In this document: piece by piece, positions 25,018 through 35,405 of the stretch
How positions within the stretch are numbered: position 1 is the first letter of the stretch
How the letters are laid out: every line of letters begins with the position of its first letter
From: DASXMR01 sp036495525
GTDB lineage: Bacteria > Actinomycetota > Actinomycetes > Streptosporangiales > Streptosporangiaceae
Length of the DNA stretch: 64,000 nucleotides
Assembly: GCA_036495525.1 (NCBI GenBank)
Contig: DASXMR010000023.1
Location: 186,001 to 250,000 of the forward strand
Reading direction: 5' to 3'
Notes under the pieces: generated by a model
The model's database searches: none
The model's input: only the letters and a program-made list of their open reading frames with translations
What the model was told of the DNA's origin: nothing
Position numbers and translations under genes: made by a program

Positions 25018-25437
25018 GTGGTCCGCAGGGTCAGCTCGCAGACCGAGTGGGAACCGCTGGTCGGCTACAGCCGGGCGGTTGCCGCCGGTGACTGGGTGCT
25101 GGTCTCCGGCTGCACGTCGGTTCGCGGCGCTGAGTTCGTGCACCCTGACGACGGCTATGCGCAGGCCGCCCAGGCCATCAGCAACATCGCCGCGGCGCTG
25201 GCCGGCCTCGGCGCCAGCCTCGCCGACGTGGTGCGCACCAGGCTCTACGTCACCGACATCTCGCGCTGGCCGGAGTACGGCCGGGCGCATGCCGAGGCCT
25301 TCGGCGACGTCCGCCCCGCCTGCACCATGATCGAGGTGGCCGCGCTGGTGGACCAGCGGATGCTGGTCGAGATCGAGGCGGTCGCCTACCGGCCGGGGGC
25401 CGGCGGCGCGGAGCCGGACGGCGAGGGCGGCGGCTAG
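25018..25437 (+). CDS. RidA/YjgF-family protein
   Basis: 139 residues from the GTG at 25018, chosen because GGGAGG ends 5 nt upstream and homology begins at VVRRVSS; an ATG at 24916 gives a longer form overlapping the preceding gene. Core features: VLVSGCTSVRG, AQAAQAISNIAAALAGLG, VVRTRLYVTDISRW, RPACTMIEVAALVDQRMLVEIEAVA. The Arg of the RPACTMIEV segment matches the conserved RidA arginine that binds imine/enamine carboxylates. Enamine deaminase activity is plausible; subfamily unknown. The stop shares bases with the ppgK stop (CTAG). Confidence 0.88.
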   Translation: MVRRVSSQTEWEPLVGYSRAVAAGDWVLVSGCTSVRGAEFVHPDDGYAQAAQAISNIAAALAGLGASLADVVRTRLYVTDISRWPEYGRAHAEAFGDVRPACTMIEVAALVDQRMLVEIEAVAYRPGAGGAEPDGEGGG

Positions 25438-26168
25438 ATCGACGCCATCGCCGCGCCGACGATGCCGGCGTCGTTGAGCAGGCCGGCGGGCACGACCTTT
25501 GCGTGCAGGCCGGTCAGCCGGGGCAGGAACTTATCTGCCTTCCTGCTGACGCCGCCGCCGATGATGATCAGGTCAGGCGACAGCAGCGCTTCCATGTGCT
25601 GCAGGTACTCATCTACCCGCCCGGCCCACTTGCCCCAGCTCAGGTCGTGCTCTTCCCTGGCGTGATCGGACGCGTGCCGCTCCGCGTCCTTCCCGTGGAT
25701 CTCGATGTGGCCGAACTCGGTGTTGGGCACCAGCGCGCCTCCGGAGAACAGCGCGCTGCCGATGCCGGTGCCCAGCGTCAGCAGCAGCACGACGCCTTGC
25801 TGGCCGGACCCGGCGCCGAACCGCATCTCCGCGACCCCGGCAGCGTCAGCGTCGTTGAGCACGGTCACCTGCTGCCCGGCCGCGCTGCCGAACAGCTCCC
25901 GCGCATTCACCCCGACGCACGAGGAGTCGAGATTGGCTGCCGTGCAGATGACCCCGTCCTTGATCACGCCGGGGAAGGTGATGCCGATCGGCCCGGTCCA
26001 GCTGAACCGCTTGACCAGCTCGCCTACCACGCCGGCGATCGAGTCAGGCACGGCCGGGTGCGGGGTGTCAAGCTTGATCCGATCAGCGGTGAGCGCGCCC
26101 TTCGCCACGTCCACCGGCGCGGCCTTCATGCCCGTGCCGCCGATATCGATGCCTAGTGCCTGCGCCAT
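25434..26168 (-). CDS. ppgK: Polyphosphate glucokinase (ROK family)
   Basis: Phosphorylates glucose using polyphosphate (and often ATP), feeding glycolysis. 244 residues from the ATG at 26168 (MAQALGIDIGGTGMKAAPVD); the frame extends further upstream but homology begins here. ROK motifs: IGITFPGVIKDG, VLNDADAAGVAEMRFGAG, LLLTLGTGIGSALFSGG and NTEFGHIEIHGKDAE, with IIIGGGVSRKADKF at the C-terminus. Convergent with the RidA-like gene. Typical of actinobacteria. Confidence 0.93.
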   Translation of the reverse strand: MAQALGIDIGGTGMKAAPVDVAKGALTADRIKLDTPHPAVPDSIAGVVGELVKRFSWTGPIGITFPGVIKDGVICTAANLDSSCVGVNARELFGSAAGQQVTVLNDADAAGVAEMRFGAGSGQQGVVLLLTLGTGIGSALFSGGALVPNTEFGHIEIHGKDAERHASDHAREEHDLSWGKWAGRVDEYLQHMEALLSPDLIIIGGGVSRKADKFLPRLTGLHAKVVPAGLLNDAGIVGAAMASI

Positions 26169-26372
26169 GACGCCTCCGTGGGTGAATGGGGGACCGCGCC
26201 GCCAGCCTGCCGCGTAGTCAAGCGTATGGCCTGACGCGCCGTTCACCGCGCGGTCATCCGGGCGCGATTGACTGAGCTGCGCTGAGCTGGCAGCGCGCGA
26301 CCGGCTGTGCCGCCGCGCATCAGCAGGGCACGCCTGGCGGGGGCGTACGGGGACGCTCAGAGAGGAACGCCG

Positions 26373-27575
26373 ATGGACCGGGTCGTGGTGGTGGGCGGCG
26401 GGATCCTCGGCACGATGCACGCGCTGGCGGCACGCCGCCGCGGCTGCCAGGTCGTCCAGCTAGAGCGCGAGGCTGGCGCGCGTGGCGCCAGCGTCCGCAA
26501 CTTCGGCCTGGTCTGGGTCAGCGGCCGTGCGCCAGGCGCCGAGCTTGACCTGGCGCTGCGCGCCAGGGCTCGCTGGGCGGAGCTCGCCGGGCACGTGCCC
26601 GGCATCGGCTTCCGGCCGCACGGCTCGCTCACGCTGGCCGCCGACGACGCTGAGCTCGCCCTGATCGAGCAGGCCGCCGCCATGCGGGACGCGGCTGAAC
26701 GCGGCTGCCAGCTGCTCGGCGAGCAGGAGGCACGGCAGCTCAACCCGGCGCTGGCCGGCGAGTTCGCCGGCGCGCTCTGGTGCCGCCAGGACGCCATCGT
26801 CGAGCCGCGCCTCGCGCCGCCGGCCCTGCGCGAGCACCTGCTGGCCGGCGGAACCGGCGAGACTGGCCAGGCAGCCGACGGCCCGCGCGGCTATACCTGG
26901 CTGCCCGGCCGGGAGGTGGTGCAGATCGCGCCACGCGCGGTGCGCGACCACACCGGCGAGTGGCACGGCGGCGACCTGGTCGTACTGTGCACCGGTGCCG
27001 CGCACTCGGGCGTGGCCGCTGAACACCTGGCCGGGCTCGACCCGGCGCCGGTGCGCCGGGTCCGGCTGCAGATGCTGCAGACCGAGCCGTTCGCCGGCCA
27101 GCTCACGACATCGGTGGCCGACGGCGATTCACTGCGCTACTACCCGGCCTACGACCTGCCCGGCCGCTCGCTGCTGCCGCCGCAGCCGCCGGCCGCCGCG
27201 GCCGCCGCCGCGCAGCTGCTGCTGGTGCAGCGGCTGGACGGCAGCCTGACCATCGGCGATACGCACGCCTACGACGAGCCGTTCGCCTTCGACGTCGACG
27301 AGGCGGCCTACGACCACCTGCGGGCCAGGGCCGGACGGCTGCTCGGCGCAGCGCCGCCGCCGACGAGGCTGCGCTGGGCCGGCGTCTACAGTCAGCTTTC
27401 CGGCCGCGGGCTTTACCACCGGTCGGTCGCGGCACCCGGAGTGGTGCTGGTTACCGGGGCCGGCGGGCGCGGGATGACCTGCGCGCCTGCGATCGCGGAG
27501 GATACGTTCGCAGAGCCAGCGCCGGCCGCGGCGGCCGGCCGGGCCGGCGGCTCAGAAGGAGGCATCACCGGATGA
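26373..27575 (+). CDS. FAD-dependent oxidoreductase of the TIGR03364 (phosphonate-associated) type
   Basis: 400 residues from the ATG at 26373, with GAGAGG upstream. N-terminal Rossmann FAD motif VVVVGGGILGTMHALAARR, then GASVRNFGLVWVSG, DLALRARARWAELAGH and a C-terminal GRGMTCAPAIAEDTF. It belongs to the DAO superfamily of amine and amino-acid oxidases. Proteins of this subtype are known to sit beside phosphonatase-like hydrolases, and the family description proposes oxidative deamination of an aminophosphonate. The downstream gene overlaps by 4 nt (ATGA) and is such a hydrolase. Substrate is inference; assignment to the superfamily is firm. Confidence 0.85.
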   Translation: MDRVVVVGGGILGTMHALAARRRGCQVVQLEREAGARGASVRNFGLVWVSGRAPGAELDLALRARARWAELAGHVPGIGFRPHGSLTLAADDAELALIEQAAAMRDAAERGCQLLGEQEARQLNPALAGEFAGALWCRQDAIVEPRLAPPALREHLLAGGTGETGQAADGPRGYTWLPGREVVQIAPRAVRDHTGEWHGGDLVVLCTGAAHSGVAAEHLAGLDPAPVRRVRLQMLQTEPFAGQLTTSVADGDSLRYYPAYDLPGRSLLPPQPPAAAAAAAQLLLVQRLDGSLTIGDTHAYDEPFAFDVDEAAYDHLRARAGRLLGAAPPPTRLRWAGVYSQLSGRGLYHRSVAAPGVVLVTGAGGRGMTCAPAIAEDTFAEPAPAAAAGRAGGSEGGITG

Positions 27576-28252
27576 CCCGCATCACCATCGCCTGCCTTGA
27601 CATGGCCGGTACCACCGTCGCCGACGAGGGCGGCGTGCTCGCCGCGTTCACCGCCGCGATGGCGGACTCGGGCCTGCGCGACGGATCCCCCGCCTACCAG
27701 TCGGCGCTCGGCTACGTGCGGCAGACGATGGGCCAGTCCAAGATCGAGGTCTTCCGGCACCTGCTCGGCAGCGAGCCGGCCGCGCAGGCCGCCAACGGCG
27801 CGTTCGAGCAGCACTACGCCGCTTCAGTGCGGTCAGGAGCCGTGGCGCCGCTGCCCGGCGCCGCCGAGACGATGACCGCGCTGCGGGCAGCCGGCATCCG
27901 GGTGTGCCTGGCCACCGGGTTCTCGCCAGCCACCAGGCAGGTGCTGCTCGACACGCTCGGCTGGCACGCGCTGATCGACCTGGCGCTGTCGCCCGCCGAC
28001 GCGGGCCGCGGGCGGCCGTACCCCGACCTGCCGCTGACCGCGCTGCTGCGGCTGGGCGGCGGCTCGGTCAGCGAGCTCGCGGTAGCCGGGGACACCCCGA
28101 GCGACGTCGAGTCGGGCCTGCGGGCCGGGGCCGGGCTGGTCGCCGGCGTGCTCACCGGCACGGCCAGCGCCGACGAGCTGCGCCAGGCCGGCGCCCCGCA
28201 CATCCTTGACTCGGTGACCGGCCTGTTGCCGCTGCTCGGCATCGGCCGCTGA
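27572..28252 (+). CDS. Phosphonatase-like HAD hydrolase (TIGR03351 type)
   Basis: 226 residues. HAD motif I CLDMAGTTVADEG with nucleophile Asp10; cap-domain TMGQSKIEVFRHLL with Lys57 where phosphonatase PhnX has its Schiff-base lysine; motif II VCLATGFSPATR; motif III/IV GRPYPDLPL and VAGDTPSDVESGLRAGAG. Phosphonatases cleave the C-P bond of phosphonoacetaldehyde through a lysine imine, and retention of the lysine suggests C-P hydrolysis here on the aldehyde made by the upstream oxidase. The ATGA overlap implies co-translation. Confidence 0.85.
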   Translation: MTRITIACLDMAGTTVADEGGVLAAFTAAMADSGLRDGSPAYQSALGYVRQTMGQSKIEVFRHLLGSEPAAQAANGAFEQHYAASVRSGAVAPLPGAAETMTALRAAGIRVCLATGFSPATRQVLLDTLGWHALIDLALSPADAGRGRPYPDLPLTALLRLGGGSVSELAVAGDTPSDVESGLRAGAGLVAGVLTGTASADELRQAGAPHILDSVTGLLPLLGIGR

Positions 28253-28403
28253 GCCGCTCTGCCCCAGGTCCGGGGACCAGCCGGCCAGCGCGCCTGCCGA
28301 CGCCCCGGCAGCGGGCGCTGCGGGAGCAGCGGGACTCGCCGCCGCCCGCAGCGGCGCGACGCCGGCAGGCTAGCCTCGGGGTGCGGGCCGGCAGACCTGG
28401 CCG

Positions 28404-28667
28404 GTGCGCAGCTTCGAGGATCTTGTCGCCGAGGGCTCACAGGTACCGCTGGACGGCTGGGACTTCTCCTGGTTCGCTGGCCGCGCCACCGAGGAGCGTC
28501 CGCCCTGGGGGTATGCCAGGCTGCTCGGCGAGCGGGCAGCCGCGCTGGCGGCCCAGCCGGGAACCGCGATGCTCGACTTGCAGACCGGCGGCGGCGAGGT
28601 CCTCGCTTCGATCCCCGCGGCCCCGGCCGTGCGATTCCTCATTGAGGCGCGCAAGCCAGCTGGCTAG
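28404..28667 (+). pseudogene. Collapsed SAM-methyltransferase gene (internal deletion)
   Basis: An 87-residue GTG-started frame. Residues 1-75 match the N-terminus of a common actinobacterial class I methyltransferase: SFEDLVAEG, GWDFSWFAGRATEERP, WGYARLLGERAAAL and the SAM loop AMLDLQTGGGEVLA. The last dozen residues, VRFLIEARKPAG, look like the usual C-terminal end of the same family. About 160 central residues, with the rest of the SAM fold, are missing, and the frame is kept. It reads as an in-frame internal deletion that must abolish methyltransferase activity. Family attribution is from memory of the conserved ends. Confidence 0.65.
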
Positions 28668-28668
28668 C

Positions 28669-30263
28669 TCAGCTGGCCTGCCTGGGCCAGTCGAGGGTCA
28701 GCAGCACGTTGCGATCGACCGCGGCGCCAGCTCCGGCCCCGCCGTCCGCGGTGATCAGATCCCTGACCTGCCAGTCATTCGCCGCCAGCTCGCGGGCCAG
28801 CGCGGCCAGGCCGGCCGGGTCCCCGCTGCCCTGGTAGCTGGCTGGCGCGGCGCTGTCGATCACCGTGCAGCACAGCGCCAGCGTGCCGGCATCGGCCAGG
28901 ACCAGCTCGACGATCCGCGCCTGCTGCGGCCAGTCGATGTGGGATGCGGTGGTCACCTGCCAGAAGCCGCCAGGCAGCCCGGCTTCGCGCACCGCGGTGA
29001 TCGCGTGCACGTGGGTGTGACCGTTCAGCCAGGCCACCACGCACGGGTGACGCAGCAGCAGGTCGCGCACCTCGGCGGCGAGTACCCGGCGGCCTGCGCC
29101 CGGCGGCCTGGTGTCGTTGACCAGGGTTTCCAGCGAGTGATGGCTGAAGAGCAGCACCGGCCGTCCTGCGCTGCCCGCCAGCTCGGCGGCGAGCCAGCCG
29201 AACTGATCCGGATCCAGCGAGCCCTGCCAGCCGCCGTGCTGGTTCACCGTGTCCAGCACGATGCAGCGCACCTCGCCGTGGTCGAAGGCGTAGTAGGCGG
29301 CGCCCTCGTCGACGTTGCGCTGGGAGTACCCGTGCCCCGCCGGTGCGCCGGCGGTGCGGAAGTGCTCGCGGATGTGCACGAGCCGGCTGACCGGCGCCCG
29401 GCCGGGATCGGGCGTGACCAGCAGGCGCTTGCCGTGCCTGAACTCGTTCAGCGCCTCGCCGGCCGGGCTGTCGAACCCGTGCAGCAGCACAGCAGGGTCG
29501 GCGTCGCCGGGCGGCGTGACCACCTTCACCGAGCCCGCCGGGTAGTCCCGCAGCCAGCCGGCCGCCGGGTAGGTGCCCTGCAGCATGTTGTCGTGGTTGC
29601 CGTGCACCGCGTACCACGGCAGGCCAAGGCCGGCCGCCTGGAACGGCCGGCGCACGGCGGCCAGCACGCCTGGCGCGTCGGGGAAGCCGTAGCGGCGCTT
29701 GGGCAGGTCCTCCACCCCGCGATCGGGGTGCCAGTAGTGCTCGTCCTCCACCTGCGGGCCTGCCACGCCCTCGTACTGCTGCGGGTCACCGGAGTCCGGT
29801 ACCACCACCCGCCCGTCCAGCAGGTCGATATACGAGCGCAGCTCGTTGAACTGGCAGTTGTCGGTGGCGTCGCCGGTCACCACCGCGAAGTCGACCGGCG
29901 CGCCGGACACCGGCGCCGCGCGCAGGCGGCGCACCGCCCGCACCATCGCGTCGGCCACCTGATAGGTGAACAGCTCCTGCGCGCGGTACGTGCCGATGAT
30001 GCCGACCTCGGCGCGCAGCGGCGAGCCAGGGTCGGCGAACCGGTCGAGCAGCTCGGCCCGGCCGGGGGACTGGTGGTCCATCATGTGCGTGTCGGACAGC
30101 TGCGCCAGCACCAGCAGCGGCGTGGCCGAGCGCTGCCAGCCCGGCCGCAGGCTGCGGCCGGTCAGGTCGTCCCGGTGCACGTGCTGCTCGCCGTCGACGG
30201 TCACCAGCGCGCGGTAGCCACCCGCCGCCGCCGGGCCGGGTACCAGGCGCCGCTCGGCTGTGG

Positions 30264-30267
<4 letters not shown>
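28669..30267 (-). CDS. Calcineurin-like metallophosphoesterase (TIGR03767 type)
   Basis: 532 residues, GTG start overlapping the stop of the upstream ATPase gene. Binuclear-metal phosphoesterase motifs in order: VLAQLSDTHMMD (D-x-H), VVTGDATDNCQ (GD..D), YAVHGNHDNML (GNHD), LFSHHSLETL and WLNGHTHVHAI (GHxH). No signal peptide is obvious, so it is probably cytosolic. It ends the ABC operon, which suggests release of phosphate from an imported organophosphate or phosphonate ester; that is inference. Its 3' end almost abuts the methyltransferase remnant. Confidence 0.85.
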
Positions 30268-31363
<1,096 letters not shown>

Positions 31364-31367
<4 letters not shown>

Positions 31368-32218
31368 CGGGAATCTCCCCTGTCCTGGCGGGTGACGGTG
31401 AACAGCGTGACCTGGCTCGCGCCGCCGCGGCCCGCCCGGCCGCCGATAGCCGCGATCGCCAGCAGGAAGACCCAGGTCACCAGCAGCGCGAACAGCGACG
31501 CGGCGACCGAGACCGGGCCGCTGGTCTGGTCGAATGCCACGATCCACACCGGGAAGGTCTGGTACTGGTCCAGGCTGGCCATGGTGAACTCGCCGAGCAC
31601 CAGCGCCACCGTCAGCACGGTGGCGGACAGCAGCCCGCTGCGCAGGTTCGGCATGATCACCCGCCACAGCGTGGTGATCCAGCGCGCGCCGAGCGAATTG
31701 GACGCGTCGACCAGCGTGCGCAGGTCAAGTGCGCGCAGCCCGGCGTCCAGCGACCGGTAGGCGAACGGCATCGCGAGGATCACGTACTCCAGGCCGAGCA
31801 GGTAGGGCGAGGCCTTCAGCTGGGCCGGGGACACCTGCAGCACGCCGAGGATCAGCACCACCGGCGGGATCACGATCGGCAGGATCGTGATGCTCTCCAG
31901 CAACGGCCGCAGCCGCGGCAGCCGCAGGTGCACGTAGATCGTGGTCGGCAGCATCAGCGCCAGCGTGATCAGGGTGGTGACGACCGCCAGCTTGACCGAC
32001 AGGATCAGCGCGTCGGAGAAGCCGACCTGGCTGAAAATCTGCCCGAACGCGGCGAAGCCGGCGAACCGGAACGCAGCGTACAGCGGGATGAGGAAATAGG
32101 CGCCGGCCGCCAGCAGGATGAGCCATCGCCAGGCAGGGAAGCTCCGCCGCCTGCTGCCCGGCCTGGCCGGCCCGGGCGCCGCCTGGCCGGCCTGGCTGAC
32201 GTCGGCTATCGCAGCCAT
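31364..32218 (-). CDS. ABC importer permease 2 (PhnV/PotC-like)
   Basis: 284 residues with six transmembrane segments, the first at about 30-50 (WRWLILLAAGAYFLIPLYAA). The permease EAA loop is recognisable at VDASNSLGARWITTLWRVIMP. Its start lies 13 nt inside the end of permease 1, and its stop overlaps the ATPase ATG. N-terminal 27 residues are Ala/Gly/Pro-rich. Confidence 0.9.
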
Positions 32219-33141
32219 CGCGCCGCCCTTCGCTGCAGGAAGACGTAGAGAACCATCAGCACCGCGATGATCAGTACCATGCCGAGGCCGATCGCCTTGC
32301 CGACATTCTCCTGGCCGGCCAGCACGTTGCCGTTCAGGAAGGAGCCGATCTCGATCGAGGTGAGCGGGATCGTGCCGCTGGTCAGCGCCTCAGCCGTGGC
32401 ATAGGCGGAGAAGGCGCTGCCGAACAGCAGCATCAGGCAGCCGAGGAAGGCGGGCAGCAGCACCGGGCCGCCGACATACCGCCAGTACTGCCACGTCCGC
32501 GCGCCCATGTTCTCAGCCGCCTCGCGCCACGCGGGCCGCAGTCCTTCCAGCGCCGGCAGGATGACCAGCACCATGAGCGGGATCTGGAAGTACAGGTAGA
32601 CGATCATCACCCCGGTCAGGTCATACAGGGTGAACCCGTGGCTGTACGGGTCGAAGCCGAGATCCTTGAGCCACCCGGTCGCGATCCCGGTGGTGCCGAT
32701 CGTGGCGATGAACAGGAACGCGAGCGGCACGCCGCCGAAGTTGGCGAAGACGCCGGAAGCGGTGATGACCATCCGCCGCAGTACCGCACCGCGGCGGGCG
32801 GTGAAGATCGCGTAAGCGATCAGCAGCCCGAGAATGCCGGGCACGATCGCCGACACCACCGACAGCTCGATGCTGATCGCGAAGCTGTGCAGGTAGATGC
32901 CGTGCGTGGCGGCCCTGATGTTGCCGAGCGTGAAGCCGCCGGTGTCGGGGTTCTGGAAGGCCCCGATCCCGATGGCCACCATGGGCAGCAGCAGCCCGAG
33001 CACCACGTAGGCGGTGAACGGGACGAGGCCCGCCAGGTCCCGCGCGCCGCGCAGGACGGCGGCCAGGCCACGGCGCCCCGGCCGCGCGGCCGGCTCCGTG
33101 ACCGGAGCCGGTGCCCCGGCCGGGGCAGTGGCCTGCGTCAT
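32206..33141 (-). CDS. ABC importer permease 1 (PhnU/PotB-like)
   Basis: 311 residues from the ATG at 33141 (MTQATAPAGAPAP), chosen because it overlaps the binding-protein stop as ATGA. Six predicted helices beginning at LVPFTAYVVLGLLLPMVAIG. The EAA-like loop is WREAAENMGARTWQYWRYVGG. Together with permease 2 it forms the membrane channel. Confidence 0.9.
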   Translation of the reverse strand: MTQATAPAGAPAPVTEPAARPGRRGLAAVLRGARDLAGLVPFTAYVVLGLLLPMVAIGIGAFQNPDTGGFTLGNIRAATHGIYLHSFAISIELSVVSAIVPGILGLLIAYAIFTARRGAVLRRMVITASGVFANFGGVPLAFLFIATIGTTGIATGWLKDLGFDPYSHGFTLYDLTGVMIVYLYFQIPLMVLVILPALEGLRPAWREAAENMGARTWQYWRYVGGPVLLPAFLGCLMLLFGSAFSAYATAEALTSGTIPLTSIEIGSFLNGNVLAGQENVGKAIGLGMVLIIAVLMVLYVFLQRRAARWLR

Positions 33142-34267
33142 CCGCCGCTGCCGACCTTGCTGGCCCACTGCTGGGCCACGAGCGACTCAGCAGCAGACTC
33201 CTGGGTCTGCGTCGGGAACTGCAGCGGGCTGGACGGTGCGGCAGGCAGGGCGGCGTTCAGGGTGGCATTCACCGTGCCGTTCTGCACCATCGTCGGCAGC
33301 TCGACCGGCCGCGCCTGGCCGGCCAGCCAGAGGTTCTGCCCGGTGACGGAGTACAGGTACTCCTCCCACAGCCGGGCCGCCGCCGGGTGCGGCGCGGTCT
33401 TGCTGATGGCCTGGTCGTAGTACGCCGCGTAACTCGAGTCACTCGGGATGACGATCTTGAAGCTCGGGTCCTTGGCGGTGACCTCGAGGCGAGTAGGTAG
33501 TCCCACCACACGACGATCGGCGTCTGACCGCTCGACACCGTGGTCGGCCCGGCCGTGACCGGAACGAAATTTCCGACCTGCTTGAGCTTGGCGAAGAACT
33601 GGATGCCCGGCTCGATGTTGGCCAGGGACCCGCCGTTGGCCAGGGCCGCGGCGTAGACGGCGGAGAACGCTGCGCTCGCCTGGGTCGGATTGCCGTTGAT
33701 CCCGACCTCGTTCTTGTAGGCCGGGCTGAGCAGGGCCTTGAAGGACGTCGGCGGCGTCTTCACGGTCTTGGAGTTGTAGCCGATGGCCACGTAGCCGCCG
33801 TAGTCACCGAACCAGGTGCCGTCGGTCGACTTCTCCGCGGCCGGGATGTTGTTCCACTCGGCGACCTTGTACGGCGCCAGCAGGCGCTCCTGGTCCGCCT
33901 TGATCGCGAACGCGGTGCCCATGTCAAGCACGTCCGGTGCCCGGCTCTGGCCCTTGAGCTGCTGCATCGCGTTGATCTCGTCCTGGCTTGACCCGTCAGG
34001 ATTGGCATCGTTGATCTTGATGCCGTACTTGGCGGTGAAGTCCTTCATGATGTTGCCGTAGTTGGCCCAGTCGGCCGGCAGCGTGATCACGTTGAGCGTG
34101 CCCTCGGCCTTGGCGGCCTTGACCAGCGCGGCCATGCCGCCGCCAGCGGCGACGGTGTCAGCGGTCTTCCACTTCCCGCCCGCCGACGAGGAGCTTCCGC
34201 AGCCTGCCGCGAGCATCGCAGCGGCGACCGCGGCCGCCGCTACGGCGAGAGTCTTCCTGGTACGCAC
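33138..34267 (-). pseudogene. ABC importer substrate-binding lipoprotein, interrupted by a frameshift
   Basis: GTG start at 34267 with GGAGGGG upstream; lipoprotein signal ending LAAGCG, then a periplasmic-binding fold of the iron/aminoethylphosphonate cluster (GTLNVITLPADWANYG, VVWWDYLLAS). Homology leaves this frame near 33485: the first frame degenerates into Arg/Ser-rich sequence, while the -1 frame continues with EVTAKDPSFKIVIPSDSSY and LWEEYLYSVTGQ to a TGA at 33138 that overlaps the next permease. Inserting one G (plus-strand C) between 33484 and 33485 would restore LLAS-EVTAKDPSFK. Either a one-base deletion has inactivated the importer or the base was lost in sequencing; intact neighbours favour a recent event or an error. 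Confidence 0.85.
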
Positions 34268-34612
34268 TTGATTCCCCTCCGACCTGCAGGACCACTAGGG
34301 GTCAGGACGGGGGAATCGTCGCGGCTGAAGGTGAATGGCCGACAGCCATTAGTGGAGAAGGATATTGACCAATTGTGAATGCTGGATGACATGGCCATAA
34401 AATCCAGCGCAGTCAGCCCGGCCGCCCGGTCGTGTGCCGCCGGTTGTCTTCTCAATATAGCCACTTATTTTTTACTATCTGGAATTTTGCCGTTCATATC
34501 CGGCTGCGGCAGCCAGACGGTCTCGCGGCCGCCTGCTTGAGCGATGCAGCAGCGCTGGCAACCCAGCCGAGGCCGGCCCGTGCGGCGGCAGGCGCGCGCT
34601 GGTGCCCGGCGG
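34268..34612. other. Non-coding control region of the ABC operon
   Basis: 345 bp between the binding-protein start and the end of the TIGR03085-like gene. No gene is seen. Bases 34340-34500 are markedly AT-richer than the flanks and should hold the importer promoter on the minus strand, though I cannot pick a convincing -35/-10 pair. Confidence 0.5.
34334..34350. promoter_or_regulatory. Inverted repeat AATGGC-N5-GCCATT, candidate operator
   Basis: Perfect 6-bp arms with a 5-bp gap, 67 bp upstream of the binding-protein GTG, next to the AT-rich segment. Size suits a GntR- or LacI-type dimer. No regulator gene is adjacent. Confidence 0.4.
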
Positions 34613-35272
34613 CTAGACCCGCCAGCTGGAGCTGGCCAGCGCCCGCACGTCAGCTTCACTGCCGTCCAGCCGGACCCGCGCAACGGTCGTGCGGCCCATC
34701 GTCCATAGCGCCAGCTCGGCCGGCGACCCGGTAACGGTGACGACCGGCGTGCGCGCCCGCGCGGTGATCCGCACCTGGCGCGGCGGGCCTGGCTCGGCGG
34801 CCGCCTTGTCGTCGCGCACCAGTTCGATGCCGACGGGCGACTTGCGCAGGATGAACCTGGCTGTCCGCAGCCCCTGCCAGAGCAGCTCGGCCAGGCCAGG
34901 GTCGAGCTGCCGCGGTTCCCAGTCTGGCTGCGCCCGGCGCACGTCCTCGTGGTGGATGAAGTACTCAGAGGTATTGGCCCGCTGGTCAATCCCTGGAATG
35001 GCGAACAGCGACAGCCGCGGCGGCCCGTTGCTGACCGCGTTCACCAGCTCTGGGTACGGGGTGCGCGCGGTCAGCCGGCGCTGCACCCGGCGGGTATGCC
35101 CGGCCAGCGGGCCGCCAAGGACGCCAGCGCCGGCGTCCGGCCGTCGCTCGCGCAGCACCAGATGAGCGGCGAGATCCGCGGTGCGCCAGCCAGCGCACAG
35201 CGTCGGCGCGTCCGGGCCGACTTTGTTGAGCAGCGCGCACAGGGCAAGGCGCTCATCTCGGGCATACGTCAT
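34613..35272 (-). CDS. TIGR03085-family protein (DinB/maleylpyruvate-isomerase-like fold)
   Basis: 219 residues from the ATG at 35272 (MTYARDERLALCALL); a TACCAT box ends 6 nt before it, implying a leaderless transcript. Conserved stretches: CAGWRTADLAAHLVLRERRP (metal-ligand His), NTSEYFIHHEDVRRAQ (two adjacent His), and GSPAELALWTMGR with C-terminal WRV. These are the marks of the actinobacterial TIGR03085 subgroup of the mycothiol-dependent/DinB superfamily. Biochemical function is unknown; divergent from the trp-associated genes. Confidence 0.85.
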   Translation of the reverse strand: MTYARDERLALCALLNKVGPDAPTLCAGWRTADLAAHLVLRERRPDAGAGVLGGPLAGHTRRVQRRLTARTPYPELVNAVSNGPPRLSLFAIPGIDQRANTSEYFIHHEDVRRAQPDWEPRQLDPGLAELLWQGLRTARFILRKSPVGIELVRDDKAAAEPGPPRQVRITARARTPVVTVTGSPAELALWTMGRTTVARVRLDGSEADVRALASSSWRV

Positions 35273-35278
35273 CAGCTG

Positions 35279-35284
35279 ATGGTA
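35279..35284 (-). promoter_or_regulatory. -10 box TACCAT for a leaderless transcript
   Basis: On the minus strand TACCAT (35284-35279) is separated by 6 nt from the ATG of the TIGR03085-like gene, the spacing expected when transcription starts at the start codon. Confidence 0.5.
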
Positions 35285-35392
35285 GGGCACCGCCAATCCG
35301 GGTGGCCCGGCTTCCTGGCGCACGTCCGCCCGGTGCGGCCCCTGTACGGGCCGCGCGTGCACGCCGGGTCCGGCAGGTCAGCGCGTTCGGCC

Positions 35393-35398
35393 TATTCT
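35393..35398 (+). promoter_or_regulatory. -10 box TATTCT upstream of the trp-associated genes
   Basis: TATTCT ends 7 nt before the ATG at 35406, so transcription would begin at or next to that codon. No clear -35. Confidence 0.5.
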
Positions 35399-35405
35399 GC
35401 TTGTC

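Noticed and set aside
33470..33500. Programmed -1 ribosomal frameshift in the binding-protein gene
   Set aside because: No slippery heptamer or following pseudoknot is evident, and such lipoproteins are not known to use frameshifting; a one-base loss explains it more simply.
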